A stretch of 64,000 bases of DNA, from positions 30,276 to 94,275 of the forward strand of contig CAZCIU010000003.1 in NCBI GenBank assembly GCA_964498765.1, written 5' to 3'. Below are positions 25,420 to 32,210 of this stretch, in pieces (the first letter of the stretch is position 1; each line of letters opens with the position of its first letter). Under the pieces are notes generated by a model. It did not search any database. It was not told the DNA's origin and saw nothing but the letters and a program-made list of their open reading frames with translations. Source of the DNA: UPXZ01 sp964498765 (lineage in GTDB: Bacteria; Bacteroidota; Bacteroidia; Bacteroidales; Paludibacteraceae). Made by a program: the position numbers and the translations under genes.

Positions 25420-25496
25420 GTTTGGTATGTATATATTAAATATATAATTAAGAAATATAAAAAGCCTTTCTCACATCAGAGAAAGGTTTTTTTTTT
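25416..25496 (+). promoter_or_regulatory. Transcription attenuator of the leu operon
   Basis: The terminator is CCTTTCTC (25465-25472), a 6-nt loop, GAGAAAGG (25479-25486) and ten T. A competing pairing joins GTGAG-TTT-GG (25416-25425), which overlaps the leader stop codon, to CC-TTT-CTCAC (25465-25474), which is the terminator's 5' arm. An AT hairpin (25430-25446) sits between them. A ribosome that finishes the leader would cover the antiterminator strand and allow termination. One stalled on Ile/Leu codons would leave it free. The pairing was found by eye. Confidence 0.75.
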
Positions 25497-25540
25497 GAAA
25501 TAAAACAGACAAATTCCAAATCATAAAACACATTTTGAGT

Positions 25541-27034
25541 ATGGATAAATTATTTATTTTCGACACAACATTAAGGGACGGTGAGCAGGTTCCGGGTTGT
25601 CAGCTGAACACAGTAGAAAAAATTCAAGTGGCCAAAGCATTGGAAGGACTTGGCGTGGACGTGATTGAAGCCGGTTTTCCGATTTCAAGTCCGGGTGATT
25701 TCAAATCGGTTGTGGAAATTTCCAAAGCCGTTACTTGGCCGACCATCTGCGCACTCACACGCGGCGTTGAGAAAGACATTGAAGCAGCAGCAGAAGCCCT
25801 TCAATATGCCAAACGTGGACGTATCCATACTGGATTAGGCACATCTGAACAACATATAAAGTATAAATTTAACTCTACACAGGACGAAATTCTGGAACGT
25901 GCAGTTGCTGCAACTAAATATGCCAAAAAATTCGTGGAAGACGTGGAATTTTACTGCGAAGATGCCGGACGAACCGATAATGTTTACCTGGCTCGCGTAG
26001 TGGAAGCCGTGATTAAAGCCGGTGCTACAGTCGTAAACATTCCGGACACAACCGGTTATTGCCTGCCTTGGGAATACGGTGAAAAAATCAAATTCCTTTT
26101 TGAAAATGTGAAAAATATCCATCAAGCGGTGATTTCTACACATTGTCATAACGACCTTGGAATGGCGACTGCCAACACAATGGCGGGCGTACTAAATGGC
26201 GCTCGTCAGGTGGAAGTTACCATCAACGGCATCGGAGAACGAGCCGGAAATACTTCATTGGAAGAAGTGGCGATGATACTGAAATGCCACAATGGATTGG
26301 GAATTGACACCAATATTAATACGCAGAAAATTTATCCGGTGAGCCGTTTGGTTTCCAGTTTGATGAATATGCCTGTACAGCCGAATAAAGCGGTGGTTGG
26401 ACGCAATGCGTTTGCTCACTCGTCCGGAATTCACCAGGATGGCGTGCTGAAAAACCGCGAAAGTTACGAAATTATGGATCCGACTGATGTTGGAATTGAC
26501 AAAAACTCTATCTTGCTGACTGCCAGAAGCGGACGCGCTGCGTTGAAACATCGTTTGAGCGTGCTTGGCGTGGAAGTGGATAATGGAAAACTGGATGAAA
26601 TATATGAGAAATTCCTGAAACTGGCCGACAAGAAAAAAGACATTAACGATGATGATGTAATGATGCTGGCAGGAATGGAACGCATGGAAAATCAGCGCAT
26701 AAAAATTGATTATCTGCAAGTTACATCTGGTGTTGGCGTGAAATCTGTTGCCAGTGTAGGTCTTTTGATTGCAGGCGAAAAATTCGAAGCAGCTTCCAGC
26801 GGAAACGGTCCGGTTGATGCGGCCATCAAAGCGATGAAACAGATTATCCGACGCAATATGACGCTTCAAGAATTCACCATTCAAGCCATCAGCCGCGGAA
26901 GCGACGATGTTGGAAAAGTGCATATGCAGGTAGAACACAACGGTTCGGTTTATTACGGATTTGGCGCAAATACTGATATTATTGCCGCATCACTCGAAGC
27001 TTACGTGGATGCGATAAATAAGTTTGTGAAGTAA
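25541..27034 (+). CDS. leuA: 2-isopropylmalate synthase
   Basis: A 497-residue enzyme that condenses acetyl-CoA with 2-ketoisovalerate, the first committed step of leucine synthesis. FDTTLRDGEQVPGCQLN near the N-terminus holds the catalytic Arg-Asp and metal ligand. STHCHNDLGMATANTMAG (about 200-217) supplies the HxH metal ligands, and GIGERAGNTSLEEV follows. The C-terminal LeuA dimer/regulatory domain (about 375-497) includes TSGVGVKSVASVG, the usual site of leucine feedback. The ATG at 25541 is chosen over a TTG two codons earlier. It is the first structural gene after the attenuator. Confidence 0.96.
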   Translation: MDKLFIFDTTLRDGEQVPGCQLNTVEKIQVAKALEGLGVDVIEAGFPISSPGDFKSVVEISKAVTWPTICALTRGVEKDIEAAAEALQYAKRGRIHTGLGTSEQHIKYKFNSTQDEILERAVAATKYAKKFVEDVEFYCEDAGRTDNVYLARVVEAVIKAGATVVNIPDTTGYCLPWEYGEKIKFLFENVKNIHQAVISTHCHNDLGMATANTMAGVLNGARQVEVTINGIGERAGNTSLEEVAMILKCHNGLGIDTNINTQKIYPVSRLVSSLMNMPVQPNKAVVGRNAFAHSSGIHQDGVLKNRESYEIMDPTDVGIDKNSILLTARSGRAALKHRLSVLGVEVDNGKLDEIYEKFLKLADKKKDINDDDVMMLAGMERMENQRIKIDYLQVTSGVGVKSVASVGLLIAGEKFEAASSGNGPVDAAIKAMKQIIRRNMTLQEFTIQAISRGSDDVGKVHMQVEHNGSVYYGFGANTDIIAASLEAYVDAINKFVK

Positions 27035-27038
27035 GAAG

Positions 27039-27540
27039 GTCTTAACTGTGATTTTAGTTTGATTAATATGATTATTATGATTTCGTAAATTGGAAAAAAG
27101 ATGATTAACGAAAAATATAAATATTCAGAATTGACTTCTAAAATCATAGGTTGCGCTATGACCGTTCACAAAGCATTGGGAAACGGTTTCCATGAAGTGA
27201 TATACCAACGTGCATTAGCAATAGAAATGAATTTAGCCGGACTTGAATTTAATAGGGAATTTGAAATGCCAATTTTTTATCGTGACCAACACATAGGAAC
27301 AAGGCGTGTCGATTTCTTTGTAGAAAACTCCGTTTCGGTTGAAATAAAAGCAATTTCAGCATTAGATAATACAAATCTTGCACAAGCAATAAATTATCTT
27401 GAAGCTTACAATCTTGAAATTGGATTATTGATTAACTTTGGCGAACAAAGTTTAGTTTTCAAAAGGCTTGAAAACAAGAAATTTAATCCACAACTAATCA
27501 AGTAGATCAAAAAAAATCAATTTACAATCATAGTTCAGAC
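27039..27540. mobile_element. Cassette carrying a GxxExxY gene, bounded by 26-bp imperfect inverted repeats
   Basis: The left end (27039-27064, GTCTTAACTGTGATTTTAGT and on) and the right end (27515-27540, ending ATCATAGTTCAGAC) are inverted copies that match at 21 of 26 positions by my count. The left end starts 4 bp after the leuA stop codon, and the right end stops 3 bp before the next start codon. The inner part of the left end continues as TGATT repeats at 27049, 27060, 27069 and 27078, about 9-11 bp apart. Nearly the same left end recurs at 31716, after leuD. No transposase is present. Confidence 0.6.
27101..27505 (+). CDS. GxxExxY protein (PD-(D/E)xK nuclease-like), first copy
   Basis: A 134-residue protein of the GxxExxY family. 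The naming motif is GFHEVIY (residues about 29-35). RRVDFFVENSVSVEIKA (about 70-86) fits the D...ExK core of the PD-(D/E)xK nuclease superfamily. LAQAINYLEAYNLEIGLLINFG is the usual C-terminal block. The biochemical function of the family is not known. It lies inside a cassette with inverted-repeat ends, between leuA and an acetyltransferase gene, and is clearly diverged from the second copy at 30621. Confidence 0.88.
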   Translation: MINEKYKYSELTSKIIGCAMTVHKALGNGFHEVIYQRALAIEMNLAGLEFNREFEMPIFYRDQHIGTRRVDFFVENSVSVEIKAISALDNTNLAQAINYLEAYNLEIGLLINFGEQSLVFKRLENKKFNPQLIK

Positions 27541-27543
27541 AAT

Positions 27544-28098
27544 ATGACTGAAAAAGAAAAAATGCTTTCAGAGCTTCTTTATGATGCCAATTACGACCCG
27601 GACTTAATAGAAGAAAGAGCGGTTTGTAAGGATAAAATTTACAATTACAACCGCTTGCGACCATCAGACACATTGTATCGGCGGACGCTATTACTCGATA
27701 TTTTGGGTAAAACGGGTAAAAACTTTGCTTTTGAACAGCCGTTTTACTGCGATTATGGTTACAATATTTCAGTGGGTGAGAATTTCTTCTCAAATTTCAA
27801 TTTTGTGATATTGGATGAAGCGCCCGTTACCATTGGCGATAATGTATTCATCGCCCCAAACGTAGGGATTTACACAGCCACTCACCCACTCGATGCAGAA
27901 ACTCGCAACAAAGGATTAGAAACTGCTTTGCCGGTAACGATTGGTGACAACGTGTGGATAGGTGCTGGCGTGCAGATTTTACCGGGAGTTAGCATTGGCG
28001 ACAATGCGGTAATCGGCGCGGGAAGTGTAGTAAACAAATCCATTCCAGCAAACGTTTTAGCAGTTGGAAATCCGTGTAAGGTGGTGAAAGAAATATAG
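27544..28098 (+). CDS. Sugar O-acetyltransferase (maltose/galactoside acetyltransferase family)
   Basis: A 184-residue left-handed beta-helix acetyltransferase. The N-terminal Mac domain reads KMLSELLYDANYDPDLIEER. Hexapeptide repeats follow (ISVGENFFSNFNFV, VTIGDNVFIAPNVGIYTATHP). The catalytic His is in TATHPLD (about residue 115), and VWIGAGVQILPGVSIGDNAVIGAGSV lies near the end. It moves an acetyl group from acetyl-CoA to a sugar hydroxyl. It has no link to leucine synthesis despite its place in the operon. Its stop codon TAG merges with the start of a GC-rich palindrome. Confidence 0.9.
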   Translation: MTEKEKMLSELLYDANYDPDLIEERAVCKDKIYNYNRLRPSDTLYRRTLLLDILGKTGKNFAFEQPFYCDYGYNISVGENFFSNFNFVILDEAPVTIGDNVFIAPNVGIYTATHPLDAETRNKGLETALPVTIGDNVWIGAGVQILPGVSIGDNAVIGAGSVVNKSIPANVLAVGNPCKVVKEI

Positions 28099-28126
28099 CC
28101 CCCTAAATCCCCCTCAAGGGGGACTT
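28097..28126. repeat. GC-rich palindromic repeat at the acetyltransferase stop codon
   Basis: AGCCCCCTAAATCCCCC then TCAA then GGGGGACTT. The hairpin stem is CCCCC (28109-28113) with GGGGG (28118-28122). The same unit appears inverted at 32256-32282, and paired copies appear in uvrA. Its first bases form the AG of the TAG stop codon. Confidence 0.8.
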
Positions 28127-28264
28127 AAGTGAAATTAGATGATTTTCTGCACCTATTTTTAATGTAAATTGAAATTATTTAATAGACTGTATTAAAGTAC
28201 AAGACAAAAAATATTTTGTTCTACATATTTGTTTCAAAAAAGAATAATTATCGTTGTGTTTTTT

Positions 28265-28378
28265 CTAACCCTTCCCCCTTCGGGTACTTCCCTTAATCAT
28301 AAGGGAAGATTTGTGCGTGAGATCTTCAATATCCCCTTTTGATAAAGGGGACGAGCGAGGAACGAGCGGAGGGGTTAG
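28265..28378. repeat. MITE-like repeat with terminal inverted repeats
   Basis: CTAACCCTTCC (28265-28275) and GGAGGGGTTAG (28368-28378) are inverted at 10 of 11 positions. Internal hairpins include TTCCC/GGGAA near 28298 and CCCCTTTTGATAAAGGGG near 28333. No coding capacity. Between this and the previous repeat (28127-28264) I see only AT-rich sequence. Confidence 0.55.
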
Positions 28379-28463
28379 ATTAACTTAATACAACCAATAA
28401 AGTACTATAAAAATTTCTTTCATGTACTCAGAGACTGTATTCACATTAAATAGTAAAAAATTT

Positions 28464-29054
28464 ATGCAGAACAAATCTCTTGATGAATTAACTACCGAAG
28501 AATTAGGACGACTTTTTCCAATAGAAATTGTTCCTTTCAACAAACAATGGAACACTTTATTTCTACTAGAAAAAGAATTGATAAATAATTCATTAGGAGA
28601 AAAAATTGCATTAAGAGTTGAACACTTTGGAAGTACAGCGGTACTAGGACTTTCAGCGAAGCCAATCATCGATATTCTGGTAGAAATTCCACAATTGACC
28701 GAGGAATTGAAAGCATCTATTATTTCAAAAATGGACAAAATCGGTTACAAATTTATCTGGCGGACAGATGATGAAGAACCATACATGAATTTTGTTAAAG
28801 GATACACGATAACCGGATTTGAAGGGCAGGTTTTTCATATTCACATGGGCGATAAAAATCACTCGCTTTGGGACAGGATTTTCTTTCGGGATTATTTAAG
28901 AGAACATCCGGAAATTGCCAAAGAGTATGAAAATCTGAAAATTGAACTGGCTGAAATTCACAAAAATAACCGCGAAACGTACACGCAGGCAAAAACTGAA
29001 TTTATTACGAGAATAACTGAAATTGCGAAGCAAACTTACAGACCGCTACGCTGA
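28464..29054 (+). CDS. GrpB/UPF0157 family protein (nucleotidyltransferase fold)
   Basis: A 196-residue protein. LRVEHFGSTAVLGLSAKPIIDILV (ends given: HFGSTAV and KPIIDILV) is the family signature, the GS and D-x-D-like elements of a minimal nucleotidyltransferase fold. HIHMGDKNHSLWDRIFFRDYL is the conserved second block. The ATG at 28464 is preferred over one 14 codons upstream because MQNKSLDELTTEELGRLFPI matches the usual family start. The reaction is not known; some relatives are fused to dephospho-CoA kinase. It is another non-leucine gene inside the leu operon, 63 bp before leuC. Confidence 0.85.
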   Translation: MQNKSLDELTTEELGRLFPIEIVPFNKQWNTLFLLEKELINNSLGEKIALRVEHFGSTAVLGLSAKPIIDILVEIPQLTEELKASIISKMDKIGYKFIWRTDDEEPYMNFVKGYTITGFEGQVFHIHMGDKNHSLWDRIFFRDYLREHPEIAKEYENLKIELAEIHKNNRETYTQAKTEFITRITEIAKQTYRPLR

Positions 29055-29117
29055 CAGAATACAGAACACAGACTGACAGAAAAACAGTAACAAAAAATAA
29101 CAATATAACTATAAAAT

Positions 29118-30527
29118 ATGACTACAAACTCACAAAAAAGGGCTTCAACCCTTTTCGACAAAATCTGGGATGCACACGTTGTTTCGACTATCGAAAACGG
29201 ACCGACACAGCTTTATATAGACCGCCATTTTTGCCACGAAGTTACAAGTCCACAGGCTTTTAACGGACTTCGTGCACGCGGTTTGAAGGTTTTCCGTCCG
29301 GAAAAAACAACGATGACTGCCGACCACAACACACCGACTATCAATCAGGAACTTCCGGTAAAAGACCCGATTTCCAAAAATCAGTTGGATCAATTTGCCA
29401 AAAATGCAAAGGAATTCGGAATGCCGATTTTCTACCCGCTCGGACACGAGAAAAACGGCGTAGTTCACATCATCGGCCCTGAAAACGGCTTTACACAGCC
29501 TGGAATGACGATTGTCTGCGGTGACAGCCACACTTCTACTCACGGTGCTTTCGGTACGATTGCATTCGGCATCGGCACCAGCGAAGTAGAAATGGTGCTT
29601 GCTACGCAATGTATCCTGCAAAGTCGCCCGAAAACGATGCGCATCACTTTCAACGGAAAACTGAACCCGGGCGTAACGTCCAAGGATTTAGCGCTTTTTA
29701 TGATTTCAAAACTGACCACAGGCGGTGCTACGGGCTATTTCGTAGAATATGCCGGCGAGGCCATCCGCAATATGACGATGGAGCAAAGAATGACCGTTTG
29801 TAACTTGTCCATCGAAATGGGTGCGCGCGGTGGTTTGATTGCACCGGATGAAACGACTTTCAACTATGTAAAAGGGCGTGAATTTGCACCGAAAGGCGAA
29901 GAATGGGAAGAAAAACTGGCCTATTGGAAAACGCTGAAATCGGATAATGATGCGGTTTTCGATATGGAACTGACCTTTGACGCATCAGAAATTCAGCCGA
30001 TGATTACTTACGGAACTAATCCCGGAATGGGAATGGGCATCAACGAAAGCATTCCTACGCTGGATGAAATTGATGAAGCCGGACGTATTTCGTTCCAAAA
30101 ATCACTGGAATATATGGGCTTTGCACCAGGAGAAAAATTGCTTGGAAAATCAATCGATTACGTTTTCCTGGGCAGTTGCACGAACGGTCGGATTGAAGAT
30201 TTCCGCCTCTTTGCCAACTACGTGAAAGGCAAGAAAAAAGCCGATAATGTAACCGCGTGGCTCGTTCCGGGAAGCTGGAAGGTGCGTCAGCAGATAGAAG
30301 CAGAAGGTTTGGATAAAATCCTGACCGAAGCCGGATTTGCCATTCGTCAGCCGGGTTGCTCGGCATGTTTGGCTATGAACGACGATAAAGTTCCTGCCGG
30401 AAAATACGCCGTCAGCACATCCAATCGCAACTTTGAAGGCCGTCAAGGTCCCGGTGCACGCACCATCCTTGCAGGTCCGCTTGTTGCCGCCGCTGCCGCC
30501 ATCAACGGTCGCATCACGTTGCCTTGA
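29118..30527 (+). CDS. leuC: 3-isopropylmalate dehydratase large subunit
   Basis: A 469-residue aconitase-family enzyme that, with LeuD, isomerises 2- to 3-isopropylmalate. In many organisms the same pair converts citramalate. The [4Fe-4S] ligands are the Cys in FLGSCTNGR (about 352) and the two in QPGCSACLAMN (about 412 and 415). IVCGDSHTSTHGAFGTIAFG (about 136-155) is the conserved N-terminal active-site block. It is separated from leuA by three unrelated genes and from leuD by a GxxExxY cassette. Confidence 0.96.
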   Translation: MTTNSQKRASTLFDKIWDAHVVSTIENGPTQLYIDRHFCHEVTSPQAFNGLRARGLKVFRPEKTTMTADHNTPTINQELPVKDPISKNQLDQFAKNAKEFGMPIFYPLGHEKNGVVHIIGPENGFTQPGMTIVCGDSHTSTHGAFGTIAFGIGTSEVEMVLATQCILQSRPKTMRITFNGKLNPGVTSKDLALFMISKLTTGGATGYFVEYAGEAIRNMTMEQRMTVCNLSIEMGARGGLIAPDETTFNYVKGREFAPKGEEWEEKLAYWKTLKSDNDAVFDMELTFDASEIQPMITYGTNPGMGMGINESIPTLDEIDEAGRISFQKSLEYMGFAPGEKLLGKSIDYVFLGSCTNGRIEDFRLFANYVKGKKKADNVTAWLVPGSWKVRQQIEAEGLDKILTEAGFAIRQPGCSACLAMNDDKVPAGKYAVSTSNRNFEGRQGPGARTILAGPLVAAAAAINGRITLP

Positions 30528-30537
30528 TATTGATTTG

Positions 30538-31120
30538 GAACACAAATTACGCAAATATCACAAATGAACACAAATTTTAAATAAGATTATCAATCTAATT
30601 ATTCTTATCCAATTAGAATTATGAGCGATTATTCAGAAGATATTGTTCCAAAAGAATTAGTCGATATTATTTTATCTAATTTTTATCGGGTTCATAATGA
30701 GTTAGGATTTGGTTTTTTAGAAAATGTGTATAAAAATGCCCTTTATTTCGCATTGAAAGATGAAGGTTTGAAATGCGAAACGGAGAAGCAGATTTTAGTT
30801 TATTTTGATGGGCGTGTGGTTGGTACGTATTATGCAGATATATTGGTTGAAGATTGTATCATATTGGAGTTAAAAGCAGAAAAGGAACTTAATCCAATTC
30901 ATGAAATTCAATTAATTAACTATCTGAAAGCAACAGACATCGAAATTGGTTATTTACTGAACTTCGGCTCTTCTGCAAAATTTAGCCGAAAAATATTCAC
31001 AAATAATCGTAAATGAGATTTTATAATAAAATTACTTATAAATAAAGAACAGAAATTTTACAAAATTTATGAATGAATAAAAATTTGTGTCAATTCGTGT
31101 GATTAGTGTAATTTGTGTTC
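30538..31120. mobile_element. Cassette carrying a second GxxExxY gene, bounded by 41-bp imperfect inverted repeats
   Basis: The left end 30538-30578 starts GAACACAAATTAC and ends ACACAAATTTT. The right end 31080-31120 is its reverse complement at 34 of 41 positions by my count, with the outer 13 bp and inner 11 bp identical. The ends are themselves periodic: AATTTG, AATTCG, GATTAG and AATTTG start at 31082, 31092, 31101 and 31110. The cassette begins 11 bp after the leuC stop codon and ends 13 bp before the leuD start codon. No transposase is present. Confidence 0.65.
30621..31016 (+). CDS. GxxExxY protein (PD-(D/E)xK nuclease-like), second copy
   Basis: A 131-residue protein with GFLENVY as the naming motif (about residues 32-38), ADILVEDCIILELKA (about 75-89) as the D...ExK-like core, and INYLKATDIEIGYLLNFG as the C-terminal block. 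It is the same family as the gene at 27101 but well diverged, so it is not a recent local duplicate. It sits between leuC and leuD, inside 41-bp inverted repeats. Function is unknown; nuclease activity is only suggested by the fold family. Confidence 0.88.
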   Translation: MSDYSEDIVPKELVDIILSNFYRVHNELGFGFLENVYKNALYFALKDEGLKCETEKQILVYFDGRVVGTYYADILVEDCIILELKAEKELNPIHEIQLINYLKATDIEIGYLLNFGSSAKFSRKIFTNNRK

Positions 31121-31133
31121 AATAAAGATTACA

Positions 31134-31721
31134 ATGGAAAAATTTAAAACAATAATTAGCGGTGTAGTTCCGCTTCCGATAGAAAATGTGGATACCGACC
31201 AGATTATTCCGGCGCGTTTCCTGAAAGCAACCGACAAAAACGGTTTTGGCGACAATCTTTTTGCCGACTGGCGGTACAACAAAGACCAATCTCCGAAAGT
31301 TGATTTCGTACTAAACAATCCAACTTACGCAGGTGAAATCCTCGTAGCCGGAAAAAACTTTGGTTCCGGTTCCAGCCGTGAGCACGCCGCGTGGGCCATT
31401 GGCGGATACGGATTTAAAGTGGTGGTTTCGAGCTTCTTTGCCGACATTTTCAAAAACAACGCTTTAAATAACGGCATTCTTCCTGTGGTAGTTTCGCCGG
31501 AATTTTTAGCAGAAATTTTTGCATCGGTTAATGAAAATCCAAAAACCACACTGACCGTGGATTTGGAAAATCAAACCATTTCCAACAACGCCAACGGAAA
31601 ATCAGAAAATTTTGAAATCAATGCTTACAAAAAAGATTGTCTGCTGAATGGTTTTGATGATATTGATTATCTGTTGAGTAAAAAAGAGTTAATTGAACAG
31701 TGGGAAGAAAACCATGTCTGA
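31134..31721 (+). CDS. leuD: 3-isopropylmalate dehydratase small subunit
   Basis: A 195-residue swivelling-domain partner of LeuC. VPLPIENVDTDQIIPARFL (about 10-28) and the substrate loop GKNFGSGSSREHAAWAI (about 72-88) are diagnostic. The ATG at 31134 is preferred over an earlier in-frame ATG at 31113 that lies inside the upstream cassette end. The last codons run into sequence matching the left end of the first GxxExxY cassette: the TGA stop codon (31719-31721) is part of GTCTGAACTGTGATT. The C-terminus may therefore be altered by insertion. Confidence 0.95.
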   Translation: MEKFKTIISGVVPLPIENVDTDQIIPARFLKATDKNGFGDNLFADWRYNKDQSPKVDFVLNNPTYAGEILVAGKNFGSGSSREHAAWAIGGYGFKVVVSSFFADIFKNNALNNGILPVVVSPEFLAEIFASVNENPKTTLTVDLENQTISNNANGKSENFEINAYKKDCLLNGFDDIDYLLSKKELIEQWEENHV

Positions 31722-31805
31722 ACTGTGATTTTTGTGATTAATTTGATTACAAGGATACAATCAATTCGCATAATTCGGATAATTCGCCTTAATTCGTGCA
31801 ATTCG
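31716..31805. repeat. Periodic TGATT/AATTCG array between leuD and yjbR
   Basis: It begins GTCTGAACTGTGATT at 31716, as at the end of the first GxxExxY cassette. TGATT starts at 31726, 31735 and 31744; AATTCG starts at 31763, 31772, 31781, 31791 and 31800. The spacing is 9 or 10 bp throughout. It supplies the leuD stop codon at one end and stops 7 bp before the next start codon. It contains no gene, so it may be an empty or decayed form of the cassette. Confidence 0.65.
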
Positions 31806-31812
31806 TACAAAA

Positions 31813-32151
31813 ATGAATGTAGAAGATTTAAGAGAATATTGCCTTTCGTTGCCACACGTGGAAGAAAGTTTCCCGTTTGATGATGAGACGCTGGTGATGA
31901 AAATCGGCGGAAAGATGTTCGCGTATATTCCCTTGGAAAAGACGGATGCGTGCATCAACTTAAAGTGCGATCCGGAATTGGCGATTGAACTGCGGGAAAA
32001 ATACAACAGCGTACAACCCGGATTTCACATGAATAAAACGCATTGGAACACGGTTTTTCTATCGACAGAAATCACTGAAAATCAGATAAAAGAATGGATC
32101 AGGCATTCTTACGAATTGGTAAAAGCGAAATTACCAAAAAAGAGCCCCTAG
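31813..32151 (+). CDS. MmcQ/YjbR family protein
   Basis: A 112-residue protein with the YjbR/CyaY-like fold. LREYCLSLPHVEESFPFDDE at the N-terminus, KMFAYIPLEK, INLKCDPELA and GFHMNKTHWNTVFL are the family blocks. The family is described as DNA-binding from structure, but its role is unknown. It lies between leuD and the second leuA-like gene. The last two codons (Ser-Pro) and the TAG stop come from a GC-rich repeat, so the original C-terminus may have been different. Confidence 0.88.
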   Translation: MNVEDLREYCLSLPHVEESFPFDDETLVMKIGGKMFAYIPLEKTDACINLKCDPELAIELREKYNSVQPGFHMNKTHWNTVFLSTEITENQIKEWIRHSYELVKAKLPKKSP

Positions 32152-32164
32152 CCCCCAAAGGGGA
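32143..32164. repeat. GC-rich repeat fragment at the yjbR stop codon
   Basis: AGCCCCTAGCCCCCAAAGGGG resembles the unit at 28097-28126. The TAG inside it is the stop codon of the preceding gene (32149-32151). Confidence 0.65.
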
Positions 32165-32210
32165 AAATAGGAGGAGTATTTATTTTGCACACTATTATTA
32201 TTGTAGAAAC

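Noticed and set aside
28097..28378. GC-rich repeats as a CRISPR array
   Set aside because: Units are of different lengths and orientations, without regular spacers, and no cas gene is present.
27039..31120. GxxExxY genes as a toxin-antitoxin pair
   Set aside because: The two genes belong to one family, lie 3 kb apart, each stands alone, and neither has a small partner gene. No toxin motif is visible.
31716..31805. Periodic AATTCG array as a CRISPR-like or iteron origin
   Set aside because: A 9-10 bp period is too short for CRISPR. There is no replication initiator gene, dnaA box cluster or plasmid feature nearby, and similar arrays lie at several operon sites.
32094..32210. Upstream extension of the second LeuA-like frame
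   Set aside because: It overlaps the end of yjbR and a GC-rich repeat in another frame, has no conserved residues, and an ATG at 32211 is available.
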